Source: CBDBZX01 sp965213645
GTDB taxonomy: Bacteria > Deinococcota > Deinococci > Deinococcales > Trueperaceae
DNA: 64,000 nt
NCBI GenBank assembly: GCA_965213645.1
Contig: CBDBZX010000002.1
Span: 248,001 to 312,000 of the forward strand
Direction: 5' to 3'
Shown: positions 34,530 through 43,552 of the stretch, piece after piece
Layout of the letters: each line of letters starts with the position of its first letter
Position numbering within the stretch: position 1 is the first letter of the stretch
The notes under the pieces: generated by a model
Databases searched by the model: none
What the model saw: the letters and a program-made list of their open reading frames with translations, nothing else
What the model was told of the DNA's origin: nothing
Position numbers and translations under genes: made by a program

Positions 34530-35240
34530 CTAAGACTGAGTTGCCTCATAAAGGGCAATACCCACCGCAACCGCGAGATTTAGGGACTCGATTAGTTCAC
34601 TCTGAGGAATGGTGACGCTTCGGCCTACCTCGCGGTACGTTTTTGGCAAGCCCGCACCTTCCGGGCCGAAGACAAGCGTAAAAGGTGATTCGAAGTTGAC
34701 TTCTTGCAAGCTGCTGTCCGCGTCCAACATAAAGGGGTAAAGCTGACGCTGAGAGGTATTTTGGTATGCCTCCAAATCGTCAAAGTAATGCGCGTTGAGC
34801 GCAAACACCGCGCCCATCGAGGCGCGAACAACGTGCGGGTTGAAGAGGTCGGCGGCGGGGCGCAGGAGCGCCAAATCGCGCACGCCAAAGCCCAGCATCG
34901 TCCTGACAATCGTGCCCAAGTTGCCCATGTCGCTCGGGTTGACGAGCAAGAGGTGGTTGGCCTCTTGTTGGAGTTCGGTCTCGTATTTTTCGAAGACCGC
35001 AAATACATAGACGTTTCCCTTGTGGGCGAGCTTGCTCACGAGCTTATCGTTGACCTCAAAGGGGATGTTTAGCGCTTCGCACTGCGTCCGAATCTGAGCG
35101 ACGCCCTCACTTATCTCTCCTTTGGAATGCACCACGACGCGGACGACCTTGTCCGGGCGGTGTGTTAAAAGTTCCAACGTCGGGAAGGTGCCGAAACTGT
35201 AGGAGTGGGAGAAGTCTTTTTTGTAGCGTTTAAGTTGCAT
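34530..35240 (-). CDS. SpoU/TrmH-family RNA methyltransferase
   Basis: 236 residues; 2'-O-ribose methyltransferase of rRNA or tRNA with a trefoil-knot SAM site. The three SPOUT motifs are present: LLLVNPSDMGNLGTIVRTML, FTLVFGPEGAGLPKTYR and IPQSELIESLNLAVAVGIALYE. The N-terminal part (about 1-80) is a small substrate-recognition domain. The exact RNA target is unknown. Catalytic Asn and Glu residues in these motifs appear intact. Confidence 0.9.
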   Translation of the reverse strand: MQLKRYKKDFSHSYSFGTFPTLELLTHRPDKVVRVVVHSKGEISEGVAQIRTQCEALNIPFEVNDKLVSKLAHKGNVYVFAVFEKYETELQQEANHLLLVNPSDMGNLGTIVRTMLGFGVRDLALLRPAADLFNPHVVRASMGAVFALNAHYFDDLEAYQNTSQRQLYPFMLDADSSLQEVNFESPFTLVFGPEGAGLPKTYREVGRSVTIPQSELIESLNLAVAVGIALYEATQS

Positions 35241-35347
35241 GGTTAGTTTGAGGTCATTTAGATAATTTTATGGGTTTCGATTCTGTGGATTTGAGGGTCG
35301 GGCTCGAGCCTCCTCCCAAAGATCCGAACAGCGAACGTCATTTGCGC

Positions 35348-36352
35348 CTACTGTACCGCCTCTTCTCGCAACCCCTCAAAAGGCGCAGCCAAGCCCGCTT
35401 CGGCAGCCTCCACCGCCTCGCGCGGAGCCCACTCGAGCGCCCGCACCCCTCTGTACGCCCTGAGCGCCCCATCTCGTTCCCCTACCAAATCCCGGAGTTG
35501 ACCCAAACGCGATAAGAGGTAGCCGGGCAGATAATACGGCTCGCTAAAGTCACCTCGACTCGCCGCTTCCAAGAGGTCCAAGGCTTCGGTGGTGTGACCA
35601 TTGGCGAGCAAGAGGTTAGCTTCGTGAAAGCGGGTCTCTGCCGCCTCCAAAGACCTGAGCTGCGCAATCACGTTGCCGGGCTCGCTCACGTCCACGCGGA
35701 AGGCGAAGTCCAAGAGGCTGCGCTCACGCACCTCTTCCGTGGGTTTAGGCTCAGCGGGCATTGTCACCTCGGCATTATCTTTAAGCGCGTCCTCCAAAAA
35801 GGGCAGATGGTCCACGCTCGCCAACACGCCGACGCGCTCGTGAGGGAGCGCCAGAATCCGCGACGCCATCACCTGAGCGCGTTCGCGCAGCCAGTCCGTA
35901 CCGGGACCGTCACCGAACGCTTCTTCCTTGACCTCTTGCTGTTCGCGGAGGATCGGCGCGACCTCTTCGCGGATGCGCGTCAAGGTCAGCCCCTCTTGCA
36001 ACAGCGCGTTGAGCGGTCTCAGTAAAGCGTTGAGTTGAGCGACGGTATTTCGCGTCTTTTCGTACTGCGACAAGTAGCGCTGGAAGTCGGCTTCGGCGCT
36101 GGGGTCGGGGCTGGGCTCGAGTACCCCAACCACCTCCACACCTTTTCGCTTCGTCCAGGGAACAACGGTTAGAGGCAAGGGGACTTCGGGCGTGTCTTGC
36201 CAGTCCGGTGTGTCAAACGCCTCGGGTAATAACGCCGTCGTAGCGACGGCGTCCGGTTCAAAGGCCGCGAGTATATCGCGTACGCTCACCGCGTTGTAGA
36301 GCGGGAAGCGCAGGTGGAAAGGTCCCATCAAAGGGATGAGGGTCAGCTTCAC
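35348..36352 (-). CDS. Hypothetical protein with C-terminal tetratricopeptide-like region
   Basis: About 334 residues. The GTG at 36352 overlaps the stop of the upstream gene (GTGA), so the two are coupled. The first 240 residues are unassigned: VKLTLIPLMGPFHLRFPLYNAV then a segment VATTALLPEAF; no signal peptide. Residues about 235-320 form helical pairs (FHEANLLLANGHTTEALDLLEAASRG) typical of TPR-like solenoids. Possibly a scaffold; I do not recognise the family. GGCTCGAGCC lies downstream at 35301. Confidence 0.65.
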   Translation of the reverse strand: MKLTLIPLMGPFHLRFPLYNAVSVRDILAAFEPDAVATTALLPEAFDTPDWQDTPEVPLPLTVVPWTKRKGVEVVGVLEPSPDPSAEADFQRYLSQYEKTRNTVAQLNALLRPLNALLQEGLTLTRIREEVAPILREQQEVKEEAFGDGPGTDWLRERAQVMASRILALPHERVGVLASVDHLPFLEDALKDNAEVTMPAEPKPTEEVRERSLLDFAFRVDVSEPGNVIAQLRSLEAAETRFHEANLLLANGHTTEALDLLEAASRGDFSEPYYLPGYLLSRLGQLRDLVGERDGALRAYRGVRALEWAPREAVEAAEAGLAAPFEGLREEAVQ

Positions 36353-36585
36353 TCGTCTTCGTCCCACTCGTCTAAACCCCTAGCGCGGCGACGTTCCTCT
36401 AAGCGCCACGCCCTTTCGTCCTCGAGCTGTAAAAGCCGCGCGTTCCTGTCCCGTCTCGCACTCGCCTCATGGTGAATGCGGTTGAGGAGTCTGTCCGCTG
36501 CCGATAGGGGCTCGACCTCTTGTCGTGACCTTTTTTCCGAGCGCCGCTTAGCCTGCTTGACGCGCCGTTTGCTCTTCTTCGCCAT
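36349..36585 (-). CDS. Small highly charged protein, unknown function
   Basis: 78 residues. ATG 36585 with AAGGG just upstream starts MAKKSKRRVKQAKRRSEK; a longer frame to 36714 runs into the repeat at 36649 and is unlikely. Strongly basic N-terminal half, then a coiled-coil-like helix (LLNRIHHEASARRDRNARLL) and an acidic end DEWDEDE. This charge pattern suggests nucleic-acid binding, but no family is recognised. Translationally coupled to the gene at 35348. Confidence 0.65.
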   Translation of the reverse strand: MAKKSKRRVKQAKRRSEKRSRQEVEPLSAADRLLNRIHHEASARRDRNARLLQLEDERAWRLEERRRARGLDEWDEDE

Positions 36586-36648
36586 ACCCTTATGGTACGG
36601 CGTAACGCGGGGGCAGCTAGTATCAGCCGTGTTGCGACGCGCTGAATT

Positions 36649-36787
36649 GATACGGATTCCGCTTAATTCCATATCACCGAGAGAAACATTCGGTGATATT
36701 CCATACCGCTCCACCCGTATCCTTTTCCCACTCGCATCCGCTCGGATTGATTCGCTTATGATAGCGAATCAATCGGAATTCGTATGA
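36649..36787. repeat. GATACGGATTCC hairpin repeat, copy A (MITE-like)
   Basis: Ends ATACGGATTCCG (36650-36661) and CGGAATTCGTAT (36774-36785) are inverted with one mismatch. Internal hairpins: ATATCACCGA/TCGGTGATAT and GATTGATTCGCT/AGCGAATCAATC. The right 88 bp recur at 42047-42126. Confidence 0.75.
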
Positions 36788-36876
36788 GAGGTTTACAGTC
36801 CTGGCTTAGAAAAGGTTCTGTTCTTACGAATACCCAAATCCTCAACCGTCAGATGCTTATGCGGATAGAGGAACGC

Positions 36877-37221
36877 TCAGCCGCCCATCTTGACGAGCGG
36901 TTTGTACTCGGGATGACGCTGGATATACGCTTTGACGAAGGGGCAAAGAGGTGCGGTTGTCATATCGTTATCGCGGACGTACTCCAACCCCGTCTTCGCC
37001 AACGCCCCGCCGATACCTTGCCCTTCTAAGCCGATGGGCACTTCGGTATGCGTGAAGATGTAGGTGTTGCCGACCTTCATATATTCCAGCACCGCCGTTT
37101 TCCCCTCGACTTGCGCCTCGAAGCGGTTGTGTTCCTCGTCGTGTGTGACCTCAACCTCTCCAGACGTTTTATCCACGTGGTCGGCTAGCTTCTCGCTCTG
37201 CTCAGGGTTGTCGCTCATCAT
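36877..37221 (-). CDS. GNAT-like N-acetyltransferase (YjdJ type)
   Basis: 114 residues of the short, stand-alone GNAT_2 type. Acetyl-CoA-binding loop GLEGQGIGGALAKTGLEYVRD follows a strand with TYIFTHTEVP, and the C-terminal CPFVKAYIQRHPEYKPLV is the signature end of this family, whose invariant Cys is near the active site. GGAGG lies immediately upstream; start may be either of the two consecutive ATG codons. The first 20 bases overlap the end of the upstream gene (37202), so they are co-transcribed. Substrate unknown. Confidence 0.85.
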   Translation of the reverse strand: MMSDNPEQSEKLADHVDKTSGEVEVTHDEEHNRFEAQVEGKTAVLEYMKVGNTYIFTHTEVPIGLEGQGIGGALAKTGLEYVRDNDMTTAPLCPFVKAYIQRHPEYKPLVKMGG

Positions 37222-39124
37222 GTACCTCCGTAGAGGCTATCTTACTCGGTTCTTGCGCTGCACGTTCTCCTCCGGTGCGTTCTTCTAAGACATAGAGCCC
37301 ACCGTTACGGTCTGAGGCGTAGATGAGCGGATCGCCGGGCAGCTTGTGGATACCCCATACATCCTGCACACCGCCATTCCCTTCCTCAAACGTTTCGTCT
37401 GCGCCCTTAAAACGAGCGATTTCAACCGGGTTATACGGGTCGCTGATGTCTAAAATCAGCACGCCCTCGGCGTACCAGGAGACGTAGACTTTGTTACCTT
37501 CGACGATGAGGTTGTGACTCGAGTAAATCCCCTCGTCAAGGCAGCTTTCGTTGTCGGGATAGGCGCTGCACAAGGTGTTGAAGGTCGAAGCTAAAACCGG
37601 GTTCGCCGGGTCGCTGTAGTCCCAGATGCGCAGGCCGCTCCAGCCGCTCGCGCTCGCGCCCACCGTGACCTCTTGACCTACCGTGCCCACCTCTAGCTCA
37701 CTGAGCGTGTCCACACCTGCAACCTTTAAGCCCGCGCTATGGCCTACGAACGCGCCAGAGATACCTGTCGGCGCGTCGCCGCCCATCTCGATGAGCGTTT
37801 CGTCACCTGCGCCGTTGAAGACGACCACGCCCGCGTAGCCCGCTTGCCGCGCTAGGGTCGTCTTAAAGGTAAAGGTGCAGCCGCCGCGCAGGATGAGGGC
37901 GATGTGGTCTTCCGCCTCTGCTTCAGGCATCCCCTCGCAGCCCTGCCCCACGTAGAGCGTCGGACCTGACAGGGTTTCACCGGGTAACGTGGCGACGGGT
38001 GTAAGAATCGGACCTTCTACGCTCAAAAAGGTGCTGTTTTCGGTTCGTACGGTGGTGCTGTAAGGGTCAAAGTCCTCTTCGCCCTCTACAACGGTTCTTC
38101 CGTCTTCCGAGGGCCAGACCGAGTGGCTGTTGACTTCGCCGTCTTCGCTCAGGGGCTCGAGCGCCACGCTCACCACTTCGGGATTCGCAAGGTCCGAGAG
38201 GTCGAGCCGGATGAGCCCCGCGTCCCAGTGGGCGAGGTACGCCGTCATCCCGTCATCGGTGACGTAGTGGTCGTGCAGGTAGCGGTTGGCGGACTGACCG
38301 AAGCCGTCTCTGATGTAGTCCTGCGCCTCGTCGAAGAGGTCTTCATCGGTCTCGTTGACCCAGTCAACGTTGGGCCACTCCAGCACCTCCGGCCCAAACG
38401 AACTCATCAGCGTGACGTTCTCCGGGTCAGTGATGTCGAAGATTTGGAAGTTGCCTAAAAAGGTGTAGACCTGCGCGGCGACGTAGTCGCGTCCATCCCT
38501 CGAGAAGAGGTAGAGGTTGTGCACGCCCTCATCTTGGTGGTCGGGGTCTCCCTGCAGCGTCTTGTTGACGATGTCGGTCTGGACGTGCGCTAAGTGAACA
38601 GGGTTCAAGGGGTCGTTCACATTGTAGACTTCGAAGCCGCCTGCGCCGTCTCTGCGGCAGCGCTCATTGGAGTGAACGAGAATATTGCCGCCGTTCATCG
38701 CCATCACCTTTACGTCGTTCACGCGGCTACCGTCCACCGAAGGGAGCGAGCCGACCCGTGTAATTTGCTGCGGGTCGCGCACGTCGAATACCTGCACGCC
38801 TGCGTCGCCGACCTCACCGTCGCCACAAGGCCGCATGAACGTGCCGATATAGGCGTAAGCGTCATGAACCCAAACGTCCGTCGTCGCGTTGGCGAGCACG
38901 CGCTCACCGCGCCCCACGAGTTCTAAGCGGTTCGTCCAGCGTGTTTCTTGCGATCCATTACTCACCACATCGAAGCTGATGTCGCTCGTCGGCACGAGCG
39001 GCTCGCCTAAGTTGACCGCGATGCCGCCATCGTTAAAGACGACCTCATCGTGCGCCGAGGCGAGGCTGAGCAAGAGGAGCACGCAGAGCACGCTCGTTCG
39101 GATTGCGTTATTGAAAGAGTTCAT
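37202..39124 (-). CDS. Secreted LVIVD-repeat protein with PA domain
   Basis: 640 residues. Signal peptide (SVLCVLLLLSLASA) followed by LVIVD-type propeller repeats (VQVFDVRDPQQITRVGSL, FEVYNVNDPLNPVHLAHV, FQIFDITDPENVTLMSSF, LRIWDYSDPANPVLASTF, VLILDISDPYNPVEIARF). A protease-associated domain is inserted at about residues 395-485 (ALILRGGCTFTFKTTLARQAGYAGVVVFN). Such proteins are exported and often cell-surface; no catalytic motif is seen. The gene end overlaps the GNAT gene by 20 bases. Confidence 0.85.
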   Translation of the reverse strand: MNSFNNAIRTSVLCVLLLLSLASAHDEVVFNDGGIAVNLGEPLVPTSDISFDVVSNGSQETRWTNRLELVGRGERVLANATTDVWVHDAYAYIGTFMRPCGDGEVGDAGVQVFDVRDPQQITRVGSLPSVDGSRVNDVKVMAMNGGNILVHSNERCRRDGAGGFEVYNVNDPLNPVHLAHVQTDIVNKTLQGDPDHQDEGVHNLYLFSRDGRDYVAAQVYTFLGNFQIFDITDPENVTLMSSFGPEVLEWPNVDWVNETDEDLFDEAQDYIRDGFGQSANRYLHDHYVTDDGMTAYLAHWDAGLIRLDLSDLANPEVVSVALEPLSEDGEVNSHSVWPSEDGRTVVEGEEDFDPYSTTVRTENSTFLSVEGPILTPVATLPGETLSGPTLYVGQGCEGMPEAEAEDHIALILRGGCTFTFKTTLARQAGYAGVVVFNGAGDETLIEMGGDAPTGISGAFVGHSAGLKVAGVDTLSELEVGTVGQEVTVGASASGWSGLRIWDYSDPANPVLASTFNTLCSAYPDNESCLDEGIYSSHNLIVEGNKVYVSWYAEGVLILDISDPYNPVEIARFKGADETFEEGNGGVQDVWGIHKLPGDPLIYASDRNGGLYVLEERTGGERAAQEPSKIASTEVHDERQP

Positions 39125-39689
39125 AAGTTACCTTTTAGTTTACTCGAGAAACCACGCTCAGCGCGTACCTTTAGGTCACAGACAGGGCTGACGCACCTTA
39201 ATCAAAAGCCCGTAGACATAGTTGCGCTAATGAAGCTTCCAGTTGACCGTGCCACATACTGTTTTGCTTTCGGTTCCAAAGTTCGAAGGGGTGATATAAG
39301 CCAATTGCAGAACCGTCTTCGCATACTCACAAGAGCGGATGAAACTTAAATTTAGCGGCTACCGCGCCGTTCTTAACGCCTGCAATTTTGATGCGTCAGC
39401 CCTGGTCACAGAAGAGAAGCTAGTCAGCCTGTCAGCATCGCTCATCCAGCCCTGTTCCCGGTTACGAAGTTTCCCTCTGGGAAGGGAAACTTCGTAAGCC
39501 CTGCTTCAACGGGTATAACTGGATTTCGGGTTTTCCTGACAAGCTGAAGTGCTGACGCAGGTTAGAGCATCGTTCATTCAGCTTAACTGGAAAGCTCAAA
39601 GGTCGCCGTAGGTCCCCGAAAGGGGCTCTTAGCCTTCACCTATGCTGAAATGCTCCTTCACTCGAGAACCAACCCTATGCGCCCTCTAC
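39125..39689. other. Intergenic region with nested repeats
   Basis: 565 bases with no gene I can support. Contents: the nested inverted/direct repeat structure at 39392-39582 and a separate small stem CCCCGAAAGGGG near 39616. Confidence 0.55.
39392..39582. repeat. Nested inverted-repeat element
   Basis: GCGTCAGC (39394-39401) and GCTGACGC (39551-39558) are inverted; at the centre TTACGAAGTTTCCC pairs with GGGAAACTTCGTAA; and AGCATCGCTCATCCAGC (39434) recurs as AGCATCGTTCATTCAGC (39566) with two differences. This looks like a decayed palindromic mobile element. Confidence 0.5.
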
Positions 39690-40520
39690 CTACACTGGCA
39701 AGAGGTCAAACACTACCAGTTCCGCCGAGCAGTTCAGCCGCGCAGGAAGAATCACCGTGCCTAGACCCCTCGAGACATACCCTAGCGCCACCCCCGGCTC
39801 CTCCATCCAGCCCGCCGCAAACCGCTGACCGTAGGCCGAAGAGGTGAAGACCGGACCCCATCCAGGTAGGTGAATCTGTCCGCCGTGCGTATGGCCGCAG
39901 AGGGTTAAATCAACCTCTTGGGGGCCATGTTGCGGAACCTGCGGGATGAAGTCGGGGTTGTGGGCGAGGAGGAGGCAGGCCGCGCCGAGAGGTCGGTTGC
40001 GAAGGGCGAGCGAAACGTCCGGTGTACCGTTTTGAACGTCATCTACCCCTGCCAAATAGAGGTCGTCTCTGAGGGCGACGCCGCGATTGTTGAGAATCTG
40101 GATGCCGGCGCGGTTAAGGGGTTGCTCGAGCCGCTCCATATTCCCTGCAAACCGCGCGTGGTCGTGGTTGCCCCACACGCCCCAGACCCCGAGCGGTGCG
40201 CGTAAGTCTAAAAGAACACGCTCTAAGGTCGCTAAGTCGCGCCCGAACCACTGGTCTACGAAGTCGCCCGTGATGACAATGAGGTCGGGGCGCTCTGCGT
40301 TCGCCGCGCTCACCCATTCCCGAAGGGCGGTGTAACCGATGAAGGGACCGGTGTGAAGGTCGCTGAGTTGCGCGACGCGGAGTGGCTTATTTAACTTAGG
40401 CAGAGTACGGCGGTGGCGCGTAACACGGAAGCGGTAGGCGTTTTGAACCATCTGGACGGTGCTCAGGGCGGTTGCGCCGATGAGGGCGCTTTGTAGAGCG
40501 AATTTAAGAGGGCGTTTCAT
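39690..40520 (-). CDS. Membrane-anchored metallophosphoesterase
   Basis: 276 residues. N-terminal hydrophobic segment (LQSALIGATALSTVQMV), probably an anchor, then the calcineurin-like phosphoesterase motifs in order: AQLSDLHTG, ITGDFVD, WGNHDH, HNPDF and GHTHGGQIHLPG, giving a complete dimetal site. The layout is that of YkuE/UshA-like stand-alone phosphoesterases; substrate unknown. No Shine-Dalgarno; a TAGACT -10 box lies exactly 6 nt before the ATG, suggesting a leaderless mRNA. Confidence 0.9.
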   Translation of the reverse strand: MKRPLKFALQSALIGATALSTVQMVQNAYRFRVTRHRRTLPKLNKPLRVAQLSDLHTGPFIGYTALREWVSAANAERPDLIVITGDFVDQWFGRDLATLERVLLDLRAPLGVWGVWGNHDHARFAGNMERLEQPLNRAGIQILNNRGVALRDDLYLAGVDDVQNGTPDVSLALRNRPLGAACLLLAHNPDFIPQVPQHGPQEVDLTLCGHTHGGQIHLPGWGPVFTSSAYGQRFAAGWMEEPGVALGYVSRGLGTVILPARLNCSAELVVFDLLPV

Positions 40521-40696
40521 CAGACAAGTCTAACGCGCGTCGCTCGTTATACTGCCCCGTTTGTTAGGACGCTATTTGACTGATGTTTATGGCGTCTTTT
40601 TCGGCACAACCCAGTTTTTTGGCATAACCCAGCTAAACTGAATTTGGCTCGAGGCCCCTGAAGCGTCAATAAAGAAACATTAACAAAGAGGTACGT

Positions 40697-42034
40697 ATGA
40701 AGACCAACCCCGCACGCCCCATGACCGAAGCCGCGCAGATGGAAGGCGTACTTCAACCCGAACAGCCCACTCAACAACCCAGTAAACAACGCAGTTGGGT
40801 CGTCGAGCATTCTCCCTTTTACTACGGCTGGATTATCCTGCTCGCTGGCACGTTCGGCATCATGATGACGACGCCGGGGCAAACGGTAGGTGTGTCGGTC
40901 TTTCTGGACAAAATCATCGCCGATTTAGGCTTACCTCGGGCGACGGTCTCGCTGCTCTACACCATCGGCACGCTGATTGGCTCCTTCTCGCTGCCCTTCG
41001 TCGGGCGCTTTATCGACAGGCGTGGCCCGCGTTTAGCGGTCATCCTCATCGCGTCGCTCTTCGCGCTGGCATGTGTGTGGATGGGTTTTGTGAGCGGTCT
41101 TGTAACGCTGCTCATCGGCTTCGTGCTGATTCGCGGTTTAGGGCAAGGCGCACTAGGGCTCGTCAGCTTATACGTCATCAATATCTGGTTCGTGCGGCGG
41201 CGCGGTCTTGCCATTGGGCTCTCGGGGCTCGGCATGGCGCTGGCGACGAGCTTCTTTCCACTTCTGATTGAGTTCTTGCTCGCTCAATTCGGCTGGCGCA
41301 CGGCTTACATAATGTTGGGCGGGCTCGTTGCACTTACCATTTTGCCGGTTGGCGCGTGGCTCTTTCGGGCGCACCCGGAGAGGTTTGGATTGCATCCTGA
41401 CGGGATTGTGCAGCCGGACGACGCGCCCGCTGAGGTCAGTTACAGCTTAGCGGAGGCGAGAGGTACGCTGACCTTTTGGCTCTTCGCGGGCGGCTCGGTG
41501 TGTGTATCGGCGCTCGGCACGGGGCTCATCTTTCACCACTACGACATCATGGCGGCGCGGGAGCTTACCAGGGTTGTCGCGGCGACAATGTTCGTCCCCT
41601 TCGGCCTGGTGATGGCAGGCTCGAACTTGGTGACGGGTGTGCTCGTGGACCGCTTGCGGCCTAGATTCTTGTTGAGCGCCATGCTGCTCCTCTTATGCGG
41701 CGCGCTCTGGCTCGCGCCGCAGGTTAGCGGACCTCAAATGATGCTCGTTTACGGCGGACTTTTCGGGTTTTTACAGGGGATGCAAGGGGCGATTCAGGGG
41801 AGCGTGTACGCGCACTACTTCGGGCGGGAGCACATCGGCTCGATCAAGGGGTTCGTGACGACGCTGGCGGTGGCAGGGACGGCGTTTGGACCGCTGCTCT
41901 TTGCGCTCGGCTTAGAGGCTTTCGGTAGTTACGTTCCTACGCTCTTGATCTGCGCTTTGCTACCTCTTAGCGTTGCGGTGGCAGCGCTCTTTATCAAACC
42001 GCCGAGTGGGACGCTAGCGACTTCTCAAAGTTGA
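40697..42034 (+). CDS. MFS transporter, monocarboxylate / oxalate-formate type
   Basis: 445 residues with about 12 membrane segments after a 40-residue cytoplasmic N terminus. FYYGWIILLAGTFGIMMTTPGQTVGVSVF is the typical first segment of the oxalate-formate antiporter/monocarboxylate branch, and the loop motif GRFIDRRGPRLA is the MFS A motif. AAAGAGG lies upstream of the ATG. Substrate not predictable. No linked metabolic genes. Confidence 0.88.
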   Translation: MKTNPARPMTEAAQMEGVLQPEQPTQQPSKQRSWVVEHSPFYYGWIILLAGTFGIMMTTPGQTVGVSVFLDKIIADLGLPRATVSLLYTIGTLIGSFSLPFVGRFIDRRGPRLAVILIASLFALACVWMGFVSGLVTLLIGFVLIRGLGQGALGLVSLYVINIWFVRRRGLAIGLSGLGMALATSFFPLLIEFLLAQFGWRTAYIMLGGLVALTILPVGAWLFRAHPERFGLHPDGIVQPDDAPAEVSYSLAEARGTLTFWLFAGGSVCVSALGTGLIFHHYDIMAARELTRVVAATMFVPFGLVMAGSNLVTGVLVDRLRPRFLLSAMLLLLCGALWLAPQVSGPQMMLVYGGLFGFLQGMQGAIQGSVYAHYFGREHIGSIKGFVTTLAVAGTAFGPLLFALGLEAFGSYVPTLLICALLPLSVAVAALFIKPPSGTLATSQS

Positions 42035-42046
42035 TTTACCGTGATG

Positions 42047-42126
42047 ATACCGCATCCGTATCCTTTTCCTGCTCGCATCCGCTCGGATTGATTTGCTTGT
42101 GATAGCAAATCAATCGGAATCCGTAT
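42047..42126. repeat. GATACGGATTCC hairpin repeat, copy B
   Basis: About 80 bp corresponding to the right part of the copy at 36649. The hairpin GATTGATTTGCT/AGCAAATCAATC differs from copy A by a paired change (C:G to T:A), so the stem is kept. Confidence 0.78.
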
Positions 42127-42131
42127 AACAG

Positions 42132-42320
42132 CTAGGTTTTAACCAGCTTGAACATCATCTCGGTGTTCCAGCGCCTGGCGTAGAGCACGCTGATATCACG
42201 CATAGAAAGCGGCTTAGGCGCGCGGCTTCCCGCGCTTATAGCTTGGAAGCTCCATATCGCTGAGCGCAACAAACGTCTTTAGCTCTTCGCTTAGTCCTTC
42301 CGCTTCTGTTGTCATCCCTA
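42132..42320 (-). pseudogene. Possible decayed transposase fragment
   Basis: Reading the minus strand, two frames contain transposase-like text: one ends with a 37-codon open stretch, and the next frame gives SMRDISVLYARRWNTEMMFK, resembling the C-terminal segment of IS4-type DDE transposases (YrxRWxIExxFK), then a stop at 42132-42134. Too short and shifted to be functional. The rest of the 42035-42475 gap shows nothing else. Confidence 0.35.
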
Positions 42321-42475
42321 CAGCTTGGCACACCTTCTACTGATTTTGTTGGCGTGCATGGTTTCTAACCCGCCCCTACGACGTTCGCGTTACCGAAGAG
42401 CCCTACCTCGAGTGTTCCAAATTTCAGCCCTATCACGTTCGCCGCGCTATTCTACTTCCTTGGGAGTTGAGCGCC

Positions 42476-43552
42476 GTGACGATGACTGACGACAAACAAA
42501 CAACCGGTCCTGCTTTACAGGGCTTCGCCATGCCCGCCGAATGGACACCTCACGCGGCGACCTGGACGAGTTGGCCTTTCGACGATGACCTCTGGGAAGG
42601 TCATTTGGAAGGCGTGCGTGAGGAGTTCGCGCAACTCGTGGTGACGATAGCGCGGTTTGAGCCTGTCACGCTCAATGTGCGGGATGAAGAGGTCCAAAGG
42701 GATGCACAGAGGCGTTTGGAACAGACTGAAAACGGCCTACAGAACGTCACTTTCCACCGCGTCCCTCTCAACGATGTGTGGTTTCGGGACAACGGACCTT
42801 TGTTCGTCAAAAATGCCGAGGGCAAAGTGGCGCTGACCGATTGGACCTTCAACGCTTGGGGCGAGAAGTACAGCCCTTGGGATGACGATAACCGTGCGCC
42901 GCAAGAGGTAGCTGAAACGCTAGGTATGAAGCGGTTTCCCTTTCAAGAGGTGATGGAAGGGGGCGCATTAGAATTGAATAGTCAAGGGGTGTGCCTCACC
43001 ACGCGCTCGTGCTTGCTCTCACAACACCGCAACCCGAACATGACGCAGAGCGAAATCGAGGCGGTATTGCGCAACGCTTTGGGTATCAAGCATCTGATCT
43101 GGTTGGAGGCGGGGTTAGAAGGCGACCACACCGACGGCCACATCGACACGGTTGTGCGCTTCGCGAATGACCGAACAATTATCTGCTCAGTGGAAGAGGA
43201 CGAGGACGACCCAAATTTTATGACGATGCAGCACAACCTCTCGCTGCTGCAAACGTTGCGAGATAGTGCAGGAGATTCTTATAAAATTGTTCAACTACCT
43301 CTTCCCAAAAAGCGCATGGAGCTTAACGGCGTGCGCTTGCCCTTGACATACGCTAACTTTTACGTCGGTAACGGTTTTGTGGTGGTTCCCATTTACGATG
43401 ACGCGAACGATGAAAAAGCGCTGAACATTTTGCGACCTCTTTTTCCTGGGCGCGAGGTCATCGGCTTGAAGGCGACGAGTTTGATTACAGGCGGCGGCGC
43501 GTTTCACTGTGTTACGCAGCAGCAGCCAGAGGGAGAAATTTATGGCGGCTAA
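42476..43552 (+). CDS. aguA: Agmatine deiminase
   Basis: About 358 residues; hydrolyses agmatine to N-carbamoylputrescine and ammonia. Family motifs: MPAEWTPHAATWTSWPF, NDVWFRDNGPLFV, the catalytic EGDHTDGHIDTVVRF and the C-terminal nucleophile Cys in TGGGAFHCVTQQQP, so the guanidine-modifying site (Cys, His, Asp, Glu) is complete. Start may be GTG 42476 (GGGAG 9 nt upstream) or ATG 42482; the TTG at 42467 is less likely. It overlaps aguB by 11 bases, forming a two-step operon. Confidence 0.95.
   Translation: MTMTDDKQTTGPALQGFAMPAEWTPHAATWTSWPFDDDLWEGHLEGVREEFAQLVVTIARFEPVTLNVRDEEVQRDAQRRLEQTENGLQNVTFHRVPLNDVWFRDNGPLFVKNAEGKVALTDWTFNAWGEKYSPWDDDNRAPQEVAETLGMKRFPFQEVMEGGALELNSQGVCLTTRSCLLSQHRNPNMTQSEIEAVLRNALGIKHLIWLEAGLEGDHTDGHIDTVVRFANDRTIICSVEEDEDDPNFMTMQHNLSLLQTLRDSAGDSYKIVQLPLPKKRMELNGVRLPLTYANFYVGNGFVVVPIYDDANDEKALNILRPLFPGREVIGLKATSLITGGGAFHCVTQQQPEGEIYGG

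Noticed and set aside
39392..39582. CRISPR array
   Set aside because: Only two related copies 132 bp apart; no regular repeat-spacer pattern here or elsewhere in the window.
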